A stretch of 64,000 nt of DNA from Eutypella sp. D-1 (taxonomy: Eukaryota > Ascomycota > Sordariomycetes > Xylariales > Diatrypaceae), in NCBI GenBank assembly GCA_023313575.1, contig JAJTTP010000023.1, positions 310,001 through 374,000 of the forward strand, in the 5' to 3' direction. The notes beneath the pieces are model-generated. The model was not told where the DNA came from, made no database searches, and saw only the letters and a program-made list of their open reading frames with translations. Made by a program: the position numbers and the translations under genes. Shown one piece after another: positions 22,142 to 32,155 of this stretch. How positions within the stretch are numbered: the stretch's first letter is position 1; every line of letters begins with the position of its first letter.

Positions 22142-24007
22142 ATGAAATCCCCACTACAGGCCGGCGCCCTATGCGCCGTCCTCGCGGCGTGCATATCGCC
22201 AGCGGCGGTAGTAGTGGCGCAGGAGAACGACGAGACGGGCGAGCACCCGGGCTGGCCGCGCTGGTGCGGCAAGGTGTACAAAACCGGATACCCGGCCTTC
22301 GAGCCCGGCGGGCACACCACGGAGCCCGCGTCCAACGGGTCCCAATTTCTACACGTGCAATTCGCCGCGCGGCACAGCATCTACATCGCCGGCGAGGAGA
22401 AGGGCTCGTTTATCGTCAGCGCGGCTTTATCGCCGTGGTACGGTGAGGTATACGAGAATCGTACGAGCGACGGCGTTACTACGAGATCGTTCACCGACCT
22501 CCGGTTCGTTGTGCACCTCGCTGATGAAGAGGAGAACGACGACGCGCCGCCGATTGTGCAGGACTCTATCCCCGTCGACGTCGTCGGCGCGGAATACGAG
22601 TTCGACCTTGCGCCCTTTGAGCCGCGATTAGAACCCTACCGCGTCGTGCTCTCCGGGACCCCGGAGTTCGGCGAGCGCGCGTACACCGCGACGGCGGAGT
22701 TCTCGTACCTGCCTCCCGTGGCCTCGGGCGGCAGCGCGGCCAAGATTGACCGGCTGACGGGGTCAATATTAATACGGCAGGAGGCCGAGGAGGCGTGGAC
22801 CCCGCTGCTGCCGTACGGGTACTACGGGCTGTACAACGGGTCGAATGATACGGCGGCCGCGGACGAGTTCGTGCGCGACTACACGAGCGATGGCACGGGG
22901 CTGAATGCTATTGTTTCGCTTGCTGGCTTCGCTGATACGAATCCCTTGTATGATAGCATGGATGCGCAGGGCCTCAATTTCATGTTTGATCTCCGCGGGT
23001 CGTACCAGAACCTCACGGAGGTTGAGAGGCGCGTTAATACTATTAAGCACCGCCGCTCGCTGTTCGCTTACTGGACTGCCGATGAGTGCGCCCACCTCCC
23101 CGCCCTTTCTCATTTTATACTCTCGGAATCTTTCCTTGACTGACGCTGTCACAGACCAGACGGCTGGCAGCGCCCCTTCGACGCACCGACGAAGGCGCAG
23201 GCGCTCATCCACAAGCTAGACCCGTACCACCCGGTAGCCGTGACGCTGAACTGCCAAGACTACTATTACGGCGCGTACTCAGCAGGCGGAGACGTGCTGA
23301 TGGCGGACGTGTACCCGATCGGGATCAACGCGACGTTCAGCAAGTGGGGCACGGCATGCAACGCGACGCTGGGTGACTGCGGATGCGACAACTGCTCGGG
23401 CGTAGGCGCCCAGGACGTCGCGACGCGCTGGGACGACCTCGCGCGCTACGATACGTACCTCGGCCGCTGGCCCCGCCAGCCCCGCTACCATAACCCGCAG
23501 GCCTTCCACGGTGAGGACTACTGGTTCCGCGACCCCTCGCCCGCCGAGGCCCGCGTCATGAACGCCCTCGCCCTCGCCCGCGGCATCACGGGCTTCTTTG
23601 CCTGGACGTGGCCTGGTAGTCGTGAGCTCTTCGATGTGCATACTGAGATGGCGAAGGTTGTTGCCAGGGGTTCTGTGAGCCAGTTCTTGCTCGCTGGGCA
23701 GCCGGAGAAGGTTCCCGTCGGAGGCGATGATGAAGAAGGCGCTCTGAGGCTTGTGGAAGCGGCCCTTTGGAAGGGAAAGGAGCAGCGCCAGGTTCTTGTC
23801 GAAGTCGTGAATGGCGGGTCTGAGGACATCGAGGGGGAGTTCTCCCTCGACTTGCCGGTTTCTGCGTCCGGGATCGCGGAGGTGGCGTTTGGTGGGTTGT
23901 CGTGGGAGTTGCGGGGAGGTAAGCTGTCGATAGATACGCTGCCGGCCATGTCGACGAGCTTCGTCATACTCGACCTCGCAGAGAGCTACCTGAGGCTGCA
24001 GGTGTAA
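22142..24007 (+). CDS. Secreted glycoside-hydrolase-like protein
   Basis: 598 residues from exons 22142-23085 and 23155-24007 (69-bp intron, GTGCGC donor). The ATG at 22142 begins a signal peptide (MKSPLQAGALCAVLAACISP, then AAVVVAQ). An N-terminal beta-rich half (residues about 30-210) is followed by a TIM-barrel-like half with WTPLLPYGYYGLYN, FAYWTADEPDGW, DPYHPVAVTLNCQDYYYG and a Cys-rich CNATLGDCGCDNC loop. E in TADEP and the DVYP strand are possible active-site positions. The pattern recalls fungal proteins annotated only as glycoside hydrolase superfamily; I cannot assign a CAZy family. Potential N-glycosylation sites are frequent. The GC content is high. Confidence 0.78.
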
Positions 24008-24168
24008 CGTGCATGATAATAACGTGGGATTCCTTCGAATTATTACCAAGTAGATATAGGTAATGGATATATTCGAGTTTAATATCGGTGACATAGTTAT
24101 ATGGGGTATCAAGGGTACATGTAGAGTATTACTATGTATACATAAACTGTAGGGGATGGTTACCCTTG

Positions 24169-24765
24169 CTATAATGCTAGGGCAATGCTGACAAACAAGA
24201 GTGACGCCACCATAGAGCCCTGCACACTGCATATCCTCCATACGCCATCCAAGAGCGAATCAAACCCGCCTCTCGCACTCGACTCTGGTGTAGCCGTCTC
24301 GCTCGTTTCCGGCGTCGACGTGGCGCTGGCCGTCGGCCCCGCACTGGTTTCGGTCCAGCTAGGCGGAGCCGCACTAGCAGTAACGGGCTCAGCCGACTCG
24401 TCAGACGCATCATCGTACATGCGCACGGTGCACCAGCTCGACGCGCCGGCGATGCGGTCAGCGACATCATCGGGGAGATCGCCCTCGTACACGAAGCGCA
24501 GACAGCCGTCGAGGCTGTCGTCGGGCTCCGACACCACGCAGAACTGCATCTCGCAGCCGCGGTTGCCCGGGATGCGGAGCACGGGGCCGGCGCCGGCCTT
24601 CGAACAGCACGACGCGAGCGACGGTACCGCGTAGGAGTCCATCGCTGGCGGCGCCGCCGCGTCCTTGTACGTAAATGTTACGCCGCACGCGTACCCTGTT
24701 ATGTCGCGCAGCGCGTTGTGCGTGTTGCACGTCGCGTCTGACGTGCTGCTCATTATGCCGGCCAT
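24169..24765 (-). CDS. Small Cys-rich protein with C-terminal membrane anchor
   Basis: A single exon of 198 residues. Residues 1-112 hold about eight cysteines, including an SCCSKAG pair and EMQFCVV, suggesting disulfides. A Ser/Thr/Pro/Glu-rich stalk (about 120-165) follows, then a hydrophobic C-terminus (GSMVASLLFVSIALAL). Stalk plus tail is typical of GPI-anchored wall proteins, but no N-terminal signal peptide is present (MAGIMSSTSDATCNTH) and no upstream signal exon was found. Either a start or exon is missed or it is a tail-anchored protein. It is convergent with the glycoside-hydrolase-like gene, 161 bp away. Confidence 0.72.
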   Translation of the reverse strand: MAGIMSSTSDATCNTHNALRDITGYACGVTFTYKDAAAPPAMDSYAVPSLASCCSKAGAGPVLRIPGNRGCEMQFCVVSEPDDSLDGCLRFVYEGDLPDDVADRIAGASSWCTVRMYDDASDESAEPVTASAAPPSWTETSAGPTASATSTPETSETATPESSARGGFDSLLDGVWRICSVQGSMVASLLFVSIALAL

Positions 24766-25878
24766 TTTTGTCTCTGAGCTCTCCCTGCTTGGGAAGTCTA
24801 GTCGTGGGCGTGCTTAAGGGTGTAGTCTATAGCTCTTGTCTCGAGGTGACTGTGTTTGTACGGGGTTGAGAAAACGCTCGAGGCTGGTGGCTTGGCCCGG
24901 AAATTATTGTTGATTGCGTCAAATAGAGCCCCTAGGTACTGCTGAGATAGCCATGCATGGTCAAAGACTCGACGTTGCCTGCGAACAAGAACGAATGACA
25001 GCAAGCATGCTAGGAACGACGCTATTAATGATTTAGAAGACGGGAGACAAGATCGTGTAATTTCGTTCTGGACGAGAAATAAACCAAGGGTAAGTAAGCG
25101 CTATCCCGATCTAGTTAAAAGAGGCTAAGCCCCTATTTTAAATCCGATCCGGAACGGCCCCACTTCAACAACAGGACCGGCTTAAGTGGAGCTTTTCACC
25201 CGTTGGTGTCGGGGCGTATTGAACGGCATTGGATATATCACCTTTATCCCGCCGTCCGGGGATCCGTTCGACACGAGGGACATCGCGAAAGAAAGCCTTT
25301 TGAATACAGGATCGGTCAACTTGTCGATTAGACTCTTAAAACCGCTCCACTATTCTTGTGTTAACCTGTCAGCTACAGGGAAACCAGGATGTCAGACATC
25401 TACCTAATTTTATTATTTAAGTTTTAAGAGGGTGGGACTTTGTGTAAATAAAAGCGACAAGAGGGTACAATGATAAGGGAGGGTTCAAAGAACGAGTTGT
25501 CTTGTATCATTTCCACGTAATCGTCAGATTCGACTAAGTCTCAGCTCCGGCCAAGACTTGTCGGCGTGGTAAAAAGCTTATGCTGGACGGTCAACAGCAA
25601 ATCAAGAAGGTTCCTCTCTATTTTCCGACACCCAGTTGGAATCAGGCATTGAAACGGGATAACCATAACATAACAAGGTCTCAGCAATTTCTAGAACAAC
25701 ACGAAGGGGGCACTGAGAACTGGTCAGGATATGTAATGATTGGAATGGGAAAAGGAAAACAAATAGAGTTTTCGATACGCGGAACCTTTTCATCATATAA
25801 CCGAGACTGGCGATTATTCCCCAAACTACCAAGTATGACAGGTGTAATAGATTATAGGGGTAGTCTACTTCCAGTTTC
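24766..25878. other. Intergenic, no supported gene
   Basis: A 163-codon plus-strand frame from 25580 runs into and overlaps the amidoligase-like gene antisense; it is rejected. No other structure noticed. Confidence 0.45.
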
Positions 25879-27213
25879 TCATTTATGGCTGTCCGACTCC
25901 TTATGGAGCAGCCCCCGCGGAGAGTTAAACAATCCTCCGAGAGTCGTCGTTCGAAGTTCTGGAGCTGCTCCCTCTGCCTTAACTCTTTGTGCCCTAGCCT
26001 GCATGAACTCGATCACATCCTCCGAGAGCCCCACTCGCTGGAGTAATCCCCCGATCATTTCCCCCTCCTGATCATATCCACGAGAAGCGGCAGCTGCTAC
26101 ATCATTGATCGTGCCCCAGAAAGCTTCGTCATCTACCTGAGTGGCCCAGCTCAGAAGGCCCACGGCTACCTTTGCCCACATAACGGGGTAACGCGCATTC
26201 TCCGCGCCTAGGAGATAACCGTCTCCTTCGCGGAACTCGACGCTGTACACATTATCATTCTGGGGCACGGTATCCCAACAGTAAGGTCGTTCAGGCACTT
26301 CTCCCTTAGGGTAAAGGCTGTAAGCAGGCCTAAACTCGAGGTTGTGACCGATGGGACTGAAGAATTGTCTGAAGTCTGCTGCCTTGTTGGCTCTCCAGAT
26401 ATACCCCATCTGGATCTTGGTCCGTTCCGGCGGGGAATGGTCGATTTGCTGCAGCTGCGGTAGTTCTCCCGGGGGGGCAATGATATGCCCCCTTGGGTGT
26501 AGGTACTCGCCAGGTCGTATCATCAGGGATGTCCCTGACTGTAATGGAGTCGACCTTGTCGCGATATCATGGAAAATAGACATCGCGTCATTGCCATACC
26601 CCAAAAAGCCGTTCGTTGAGCAGGGAGGCGCATCCTCATGGGCGTGGCGGTGAGGCGGGTGCACTGTGTGCAGGATCGACTCGCCGCCTAGCAAGAGCAG
26701 CGTGTACAAGTACTGTATGTGTCGAATGTCGAAGCCCGCATCGCCGTTTCCCACCATTACGTGGTATGAGCTGTTTTCATTGAAGTATATGGCACCAGTG
26801 TTGTAAAGTTGGGTGCGGATGGCGGTGGCTCCGCGCTCAAGTCTGTCGTATCTACCCCCATTCGCAGGATGCATAAGTAATCCGACCCAGAATTCTGCAT
26901 GCCCGCGTTTAGGCGCTAGGGCGTCGACGTCGCCCACTATCCATTTGTCCTCCAAGACCTGATTTGTATGAGAGGTACCATGATACGAACTCTTCGGCTC
27001 TATATCCCACCACACGGCGGCGGGACCGGCGCCCCCACGCTCGAGGTGAAGTTTGATGAGTCGCGCGGCTATGTGGATCGGGGTCATGCGAGACCTACCA
27101 CGGCTGACCTGCATTTCTTTGGTTTCCGCGCCATTATGTTTGAAGAGCTTGCCGAGATTGACACAGAATCTGAATTTCGCCTCCATGGATAAATTAGGAC
27201 GAAGCCCTTCCAT
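25879..27213 (-). CDS. Divergent amidoligase-like protein, copy C
   Basis: An intact single exon of 444 residues. The ATG at 27213 is preferred over the open upstream extension, because MEGLRPNLSMEAKFRF then aligns with the MEGSSELTVEVAFKF start of copy A. Landmarks in order: KWIVGDVDALAP, SSYHVMVGNGDAGF, YLYTLLLLGGESILHTVHPP, STNGFLGYG, and YPVMWAKVAVGLLSWA with VGLSEDVIEFM near the end. The order fits fungal amidoligase-like proteins (ATP-dependent amide or peptide bond formation is proposed for that superfamily), but the usual HVHVG is YHVMVG here, so one histidine of the HxH pair is gone. It is unrelated to its immediate neighbours. The paralogy to copies A and B is firm; the family name is less so. 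Confidence 0.72.
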   Translation of the reverse strand: MEGLRPNLSMEAKFRFCVNLGKLFKHNGAETKEMQVSRGRSRMTPIHIAARLIKLHLERGGAGPAAVWWDIEPKSSYHGTSHTNQVLEDKWIVGDVDALAPKRGHAEFWVGLLMHPANGGRYDRLERGATAIRTQLYNTGAIYFNENSSYHVMVGNGDAGFDIRHIQYLYTLLLLGGESILHTVHPPHRHAHEDAPPCSTNGFLGYGNDAMSIFHDIATRSTPLQSGTSLMIRPGEYLHPRGHIIAPPGELPQLQQIDHSPPERTKIQMGYIWRANKAADFRQFFSPIGHNLEFRPAYSLYPKGEVPERPYCWDTVPQNDNVYSVEFREGDGYLLGAENARYPVMWAKVAVGLLSWATQVDDEAFWGTINDVAAAASRGYDQEGEMIGGLLQRVGLSEDVIEFMQARAQRVKAEGAAPELRTTTLGGLFNSPRGLLHKESDSHK

Positions 27214-28249
27214 ATTTCGTTTGGTTTCCGTTAGTCTGTTTGGCTGTGGCGGAATCCAAAGTATCAAAAGCTAGGAAATGAAGCCTGATGGTGGGTGCTA
27301 TTGATACGCATCGAACAGCCTGTAGGGACGTGTGGGGAAGAGTTGGCTCACAAAAGTCCTTTCACATGAACAGTTGGTACGTAGATAAGCAAGGGTAGCA
27401 TTCCAATGTAAACTTACTGCAATATGCTACATATTTGTTCATTTGTCCATTTGTCCTACAGCATTTTCAGATCCCAAACATCCACATGCCCCTGCAACCA
27501 GGATCACTAACTTGTTCCTTGTGTGGCTTCCCTATTACTTAGAGTTGAGTTTGCCGGCATACATTACTTCTAACCACGATAGTCCTTACCACTCGCAGGC
27601 ACTTTGTCGCTTACGTATCTAAATTTAACTACCTTTGGTGAGCAACTCCCTGAATTGAAGTACAACATAAGTGCAGTTTGTTCCAGCCTAGTCTGCAGTA
27701 ACACCACTCACCCCACGCCATTAGAATAGGTAGTACCCGGGGAGGGAGCAGGCGAATGTGGCCACCTGCACGCACTCAAACATACTCGTTTTTCGGTGAC
27801 AAGGGCTTCCGATGCTGCGCGTTCCAAGATTAGTTCCTTAGGATTTGTGCGAGTTAAACATCATGTAACTAGTCTCAATGAATCATATGAAAGTTTTTAT
27901 AAGGGGTACTGTGACATGTATCAGGATTCGTAGCTCTCGATGCTGTTTTTGTTCTCACGGTGAAAACGTTTTATTAGACACGTAAGTGATTTTGTGTTCG
28001 ACTGTGGCTATGAAGTCTGGGATTTCCCTACTAACACGCAACGGTTGGTGACTGGCTTTGTTTGTTTGGTCCCTCGTCGAAACACATCTCTTTTTTTTAC
28101 GTTGCCACCGAGGTGGCTAAAGCGGTGTTACGCTCGATGAGTAAATCCATGCAAAACTGAGTTTGGCCAAGGCGAAAAAGCTCTACATGGCCGTGTTGCA
28201 CAAGGGGGGATCTCGGCAGGCAGCCTTTTTGTCTACTGGATTACACGCT

Positions 28250-28275
28250 CCCCCCCCCCCCCCCCCTCCCCCCCC
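28250..28275. repeat. Poly-C tract
   Basis: Seventeen C, one T, then eight C. It lies 50 bp upstream of the TATA box of the next gene, so it may be a promoter element or simply slippage-prone sequence. Confidence 0.85.
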
Positions 28276-28324
28276 AAGGTGAAAAGTGACGTATCTAATA
28301 GAGTTTCTACCGGACATTAAGGCT

Positions 28325-28332
28325 TATAAATA
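28325..28332 (+). promoter_or_regulatory. TATA box of seven-Cys gene 1
   Basis: TATAAATA, 293 bp upstream of the ATG at 28625. The identical octamer precedes the paralog at 31410, which supports a conserved promoter. Confidence 0.55.
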
Positions 28333-28624
28333 GGGCTCATATCTTCCTATCTTTGGTATTTCGAAGTGAACCTTCATCCCAAAAGATTCAAGACACTTAC
28401 AGAATCTTGACAAGACCCCCCGCTTGAGACGAAAATCTATCTTTCGTATCTAGCCAAACACTATCTTCCGAGTTCCGTCTTTACAGACTTGTATCAACTA
28501 TCATTGAGTCCCTATTATTACCTTCATTTGCATTTTCCCCCAGGAGATAGGTATAAGCCAACACGATTCTTCTACACAACTCACAAAGCACAAGGATCAG
28601 CACCTATCTTGAGCCCCAGTCAAT

Positions 28625-29236
28625 ATGTGCCAGGTGCATTGGATATACTACGGATGTGGGTATGGGGAACCAAGGGCCGACAACGTCTGCCAGAATGGTA
28701 GTTACAATGCCGTCACGCTAAACTATCAATGTACGGGTATGCAGACTACTGAAGAGTATAAAATTGAATGGTGCCGAAAACTGCGATGCAGAATGTGTTT
28801 CCCGGATCAGAAATATCATCAGCAGTCGTCAGCCACACCTGCTAGCGAGGCGTCCTCTTCGTACACACCATCGTGGAATGCTGCCACCGGGCATTATCAG
28901 CAGTCGTCAGCCACACCTGCTAGCGAGGTGTCCTCCCCGTACACACCATCGTGGAATGCTGCCACCGGACAACAGGGCTATGCGCAAGGCCATGCATCAG
29001 AACAGCAGGGTGGCCCCAGCTATTCAGGATGGATGGTATCCCAGGATCCCAGCAGCCAAGATGGGGCTACACAGCAACCATCCGTGTATAGTCAAGAAGA
29101 TGTACCTGAAATCGATTTCGAAATAGTTTCCCCCAGCTGCTATACGGGGTTAGCAGAACCGACACGAAGAAGAAAAGCGCAAGTACAGAGAGAAAGATAC
29201 TACCAAAATAAAGAAAGAAAGCACCGAGAAGAATAA
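28625..29236 (+). CDS. Seven-cysteine small fungal protein 1
   Basis: A single exon of 203 residues. Cysteines at 2, 11, 22, 36, 50, 55 and 58 match the spacing of the paralog at 31410 almost exactly (C-x8-C-x10-C-x13-C-x13-C-x4-C-x2-C). There is no signal peptide, so the cysteines more likely bind zinc than form disulfides. Residues about 66-117 are a perfect-period 26-residue duplication (QQSSATPASE...SWNAATG). A Q/S/P-rich linker and a basic C-terminus (TRRRKAQVQRERYYQNKERK) follow, resembling a nuclear signal or a bZIP-like basic region without a leucine zipper. Function unknown; a nuclear role is an inference. Confidence 0.72.
   Translation: MCQVHWIYYGCGYGEPRADNVCQNGSYNAVTLNYQCTGMQTTEEYKIEWCRKLRCRMCFPDQKYHQQSSATPASEASSSYTPSWNAATGHYQQSSATPASEVSSPYTPSWNAATGQQGYAQGHASEQQGGPSYSGWMVSQDPSSQDGATQQPSVYSQEDVPEIDFEIVSPSCYTGLAEPTRRRKAQVQRERYYQNKERKHREE
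28820..28975 (+). repeat. Two 78-bp in-frame tandem units
   Basis: Unit 1 at 28820-28897, unit 2 at 28898-28975, starting CAGCAGTCGTCAGCC. They differ at only a few positions, so the duplication is recent or kept by conversion; it adds 26 residues. Confidence 0.9.
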
Positions 29237-29551
29237 CCAATGGCTTCGAAGATGATGCAAGTATGATGAAGAAATCAAGGAGAAAGTTAAGGCAAGCACG
29301 GCATACTGAATCCAGTCGAATGGAGGGGTCGCATAATAACATTTGCGGCATGACATACTAGTTAGGGAGTTTATTAATAAACAGATAACGACTTTCCACT
29401 TTCATCAAATGCCAATTTGAGGTATGAAGTAGGCTTTTGGGGTTTCAATGTGATGAGATAACTTATTTGGCCCGGAATTAATAGATCATAGCTACTTTGG
29501 CGACGGTGTCGCAACCAGTCTATGGGCCCAAATGGGCCCGCTCTGGGCACC

Positions 29552-29559
29552 TATAAAAA
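29552..29559 (+). promoter_or_regulatory. TATA-like box without a recognisable gene
   Basis: TATAAAAA preceded by two GGGCCC palindromes (29524 and 29534) and followed by a pyrimidine-rich stretch that looks like a transcription start region. The first downstream ATG opens only a ten-codon frame. Confidence 0.3.
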
Positions 29560-31194
29560 GGAGCACCCAGGTCTACGTTGGGGAGATTCTCTTCTTTTAC
29601 TCCCTTTTCCCAGGGCCGTAGCAGGGCCTTGAATGGCCCAGATTATACATTTTTGGTTCCGATAGATAGTAGTTACAGTCTAAGGTCCGGTAAGCTCAGT
29701 CTGTCGGATGGCATGGGAAGTATTACTGAAATATAACGAAACCCCAATCTGTCATACGCGTATAGCCATCGAAAGCTTATAAATATATATGCGACTTTAC
29801 GCAGAGGAGAGAAAGGAGTATGACACATGATCAGAATAGCTGTGCGGACCTGCTGAGTAGTTGATAAGGCCGACCTGAAAGAGCGCTGGCATTCTTAAAA
29901 AGAACCGTATAGATGGATCTACACTGAAATGTGCCACAACTCATGTAGTCCATAGTACTGTTATTGACGTATCTAGGGAGTCTTTCGGGTCTTCAGAAGA
30001 CCTTGAAATAATTAGAGTGGATGCAAAATAATTCCTTAAAAGTAGATGCCAAGTCAGTCCCCACCTCTTCTGTTCGCTACCAGTTTCTTCTTTATTCGCA
30101 TGCATTTCTCAGATTACTGGGAGGCAGCATATCTCTCGACCTTTCATTGTTATGCTTAGGTAATACAAGTTATTTTCTACTATGCATGGCTTTATTTCGA
30201 CAAAGAACATTATCCTAGCTCTTTCTGTCATCTCACCAATACTTCTAGCTTTATTGGTGCTTCTGTGTACCCATTTTAGACCGCACTTCATATCCATAAT
30301 AATAAGTAGTATTCATGCTTGGCTTGGGGTATGCTGCTTGGATCAAGGCAAATCGACTGGCTTACCCAGGAAGGCCGCAGTAAGACTGATTATCAACAAC
30401 GACTTTCTTATTTCATTCCAGTACCTTGCTGGCTTATCGATGAATAGTAGTTGGGAGATATTGTACATCGGTCTGCAACACATATCCTACGACTGTTTGA
30501 TGGAGAATCCAGTTCCCACCGGCCGCTGTGAGGAGTAAAAGCATACTACATTGATGGGGGGAATCAGTCTCATAGACGAGTGAAAGCCTGATGATATTGT
30601 GTATACCTACAGTGACTAATCGTAAATATGAACGTAGTACAAGTGAAGCCCACGCATGTATTCTGATGTCAGTGTTACATATGTTTAATGTCTTTTGTCT
30701 CAAAGCTGGAAAGGAAAGATGAGAGATCAGTATGCCATAGCGTTATCAGCCGAGGACGGCGTTGGACACGGGGAAAGGCTACGACGAGGATGATTTTGAT
30801 AGTTTGTACCGGGCTGTCACACGGGCTTCATAGTATTCATACACCGGCTTCAGGGTTTACGGACTCAATCTCAAACTTGTAAGACTGACGTTTCATTTTC
30901 ATAAAAACACCGAGTTGTATTATCGACAACCTCGAGAGACAGGCTGACCCGGTCAATGGCTGATATCAAGGGTTTCTCACATGAACACTCGACTGCCCTA
31001 TCGGTGAACGCGAGTGTGCCAGGTATTCCCTGGTTCATAGGCACGGGCTGGCATACCGAATACACTGTATCACCTCGTCACACAAAAGCACTGTAGCTCA
31101 CCGGCTCGACGAATTTTTCTTTCTTGTTTGACCTTCAGCCCAGAACTGTACATAGCTATTATTGCACACGGCTTCCACCCTATGCCACTTTGTC

Positions 31195-31202
31195 TATAAA
31201 TA
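31195..31202 (+). promoter_or_regulatory. TATA box of seven-Cys gene 2
   Basis: TATAAATA, 208 bp upstream of the ATG at 31410, followed by a C/A/T-rich leader typical of strongly transcribed fungal genes. Confidence 0.6.
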
Positions 31203-31409
31203 CGGCCAGTATTCGCTCCATCACAAGACCAACAACTCTCATCACAGTATCCAAAAGCTCAGCCCACCTACTTTGATATCATCTCTCTATCAAGACTACC
31301 ACTTTATTCGTCTCGCCTTTCTTAGCTCAGAGCCTAAAAGCATTTACGCCGCAGTGCAACTACTCAGACAACCCCTTCCAACCCTCCTTCAACACATACT
31401 TTAGCCAAG

Positions 31410-32036
31410 ATGTGTCTGGAAATTGTGACAACATATGAATGTGGATATCAATACATCAAGATGGAGGAGACATGTGACGTGACGTGGTGGGACGACAATG
31501 CCCAAAGGTACGAATGCCCAAACAAACGAGTCGATCATATCGACGGGGGCAAGTGTCGCATTATGTTCTGCAGCTCATGCTATGGATCGGGATCCTTATA
31601 CGACATGGATCAGGACGCACAGGAGGCAGGACTCGCAGCCGGATACGGAGAGGCTCCCAGTTACGGAACGCAGTCATACGACACTGGCCTTGCATACACG
31701 GCTGTTGGAGACACCCACGCGACGCCAGTGCATGCTCACTCAAGAGGGCCACATAAGATACGGGAGAAGACGGTCGGGTCTACCGATGAGAGACCCAGGT
31801 CGCTGCATGAAATAAACCGAAAAGCCCGGAAGTCAAAATTTGAGGAATTTAGGGACGAAAATGGAAGAATCGACGTGAATAACAAGGAGTACAACGCACG
31901 CAAAGCGAAAGAGTGGCGCGCAAATCTCTCCCCGGAGAAGCTGGAGGCGCTCAAGGCTAAAGACAGGGAGAAGTCGCGAAGGGCTGCACTGAAGAAGAAA
32001 GAAAAAAAGGAGAATGAGAAGAAAGAAAAGAAGTGA
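31410..32036 (+). CDS. Seven-cysteine small fungal protein 2
   Basis: A single exon of 208 residues. Cysteines at 2, 11, 22, 36, 49, 54 and 57 repeat the spacing of the gene at 28625, and both share the MC-x6-Y-x-CGY start. No signal peptide. A Tyr/Gly/Ala linker (about 65-110) leads to a strongly basic helical C-terminus from about 130 (EINRKARKSKFEEFRDENG, then alternating Lys/Arg/Glu to the end). The basic tail suggests nucleic-acid binding or nuclear entry. The two genes are tandem in orientation and 2.2 kb apart, a duplicated pair. The 3' end abuts a GA microsatellite. Function unknown. Confidence 0.75.
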   Translation: MCLEIVTTYECGYQYIKMEETCDVTWWDDNAQRYECPNKRVDHIDGGKCRIMFCSSCYGSGSLYDMDQDAQEAGLAAGYGEAPSYGTQSYDTGLAYTAVGDTHATPVHAHSRGPHKIREKTVGSTDERPRSLHEINRKARKSKFEEFRDENGRIDVNNKEYNARKAKEWRANLSPEKLEALKAKDREKSRRAALKKKEKKENEKKEKK

Positions 32037-32082
32037 TCGAGTAACGCGCAGGTTTTCCAAGGGATAATGAAAAAAGAAAGAA

Positions 32083-32085
<3 letters not shown>

Positions 32086-32154
<69 letters not shown>
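32086..32154. repeat. (GA)n microsatellite
   Basis: About 34 uninterrupted GA units, beginning 50 bp after the stop codon of seven-Cys gene 2, so likely within its 3' UTR. Confidence 0.95.

Positions 32155-32155
<1 letters not shown>

Larger units (their letters stand above)
27214..28624. other. Intergenic, upstream of the seven-Cys gene 1
   Basis: No coding signal. Contains the palindrome GCCACCGAGGTGGC near 28106, a poly-C tract (28250-28275) and a TATA box (28325). Confidence 0.5.
29237..31409. other. Intergenic, 2.2 kb between the two seven-Cys genes
   Basis: No supported gene. A 118-codon plus frame at 30182-30538 begins with a hydrophobic stretch (ILALSVISPILLALLVLLC) but has no further support. 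A TATA-like box at 29552 has no coding frame after it. 31195 holds the TATA box of the next gene. Confidence 0.45.

Noticed and set aside
23279..24241. 320-codon minus-strand frame opposite the glycoside-hydrolase-like gene
   Set aside because: Antisense to a spliced gene with signal peptide; composition typical of a shadow frame.
25580..26071. 163-codon plus-strand frame
   Set aside because: Its second half is antisense to copy C and the first half lacks any domain or promoter.
28100..28175. tRNA-Ser-like stretch (CCGAGGTGGCTAAAGCGG) near 28109
   Set aside because: The A-box-like part is suggestive, but no B box (GGTTCGANNCC) or closing acceptor stem follows.
30182..30538. 118-codon frame with one hydrophobic segment
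   Set aside because: AT-rich, no homology recognised, no intron or promoter support; likely chance.
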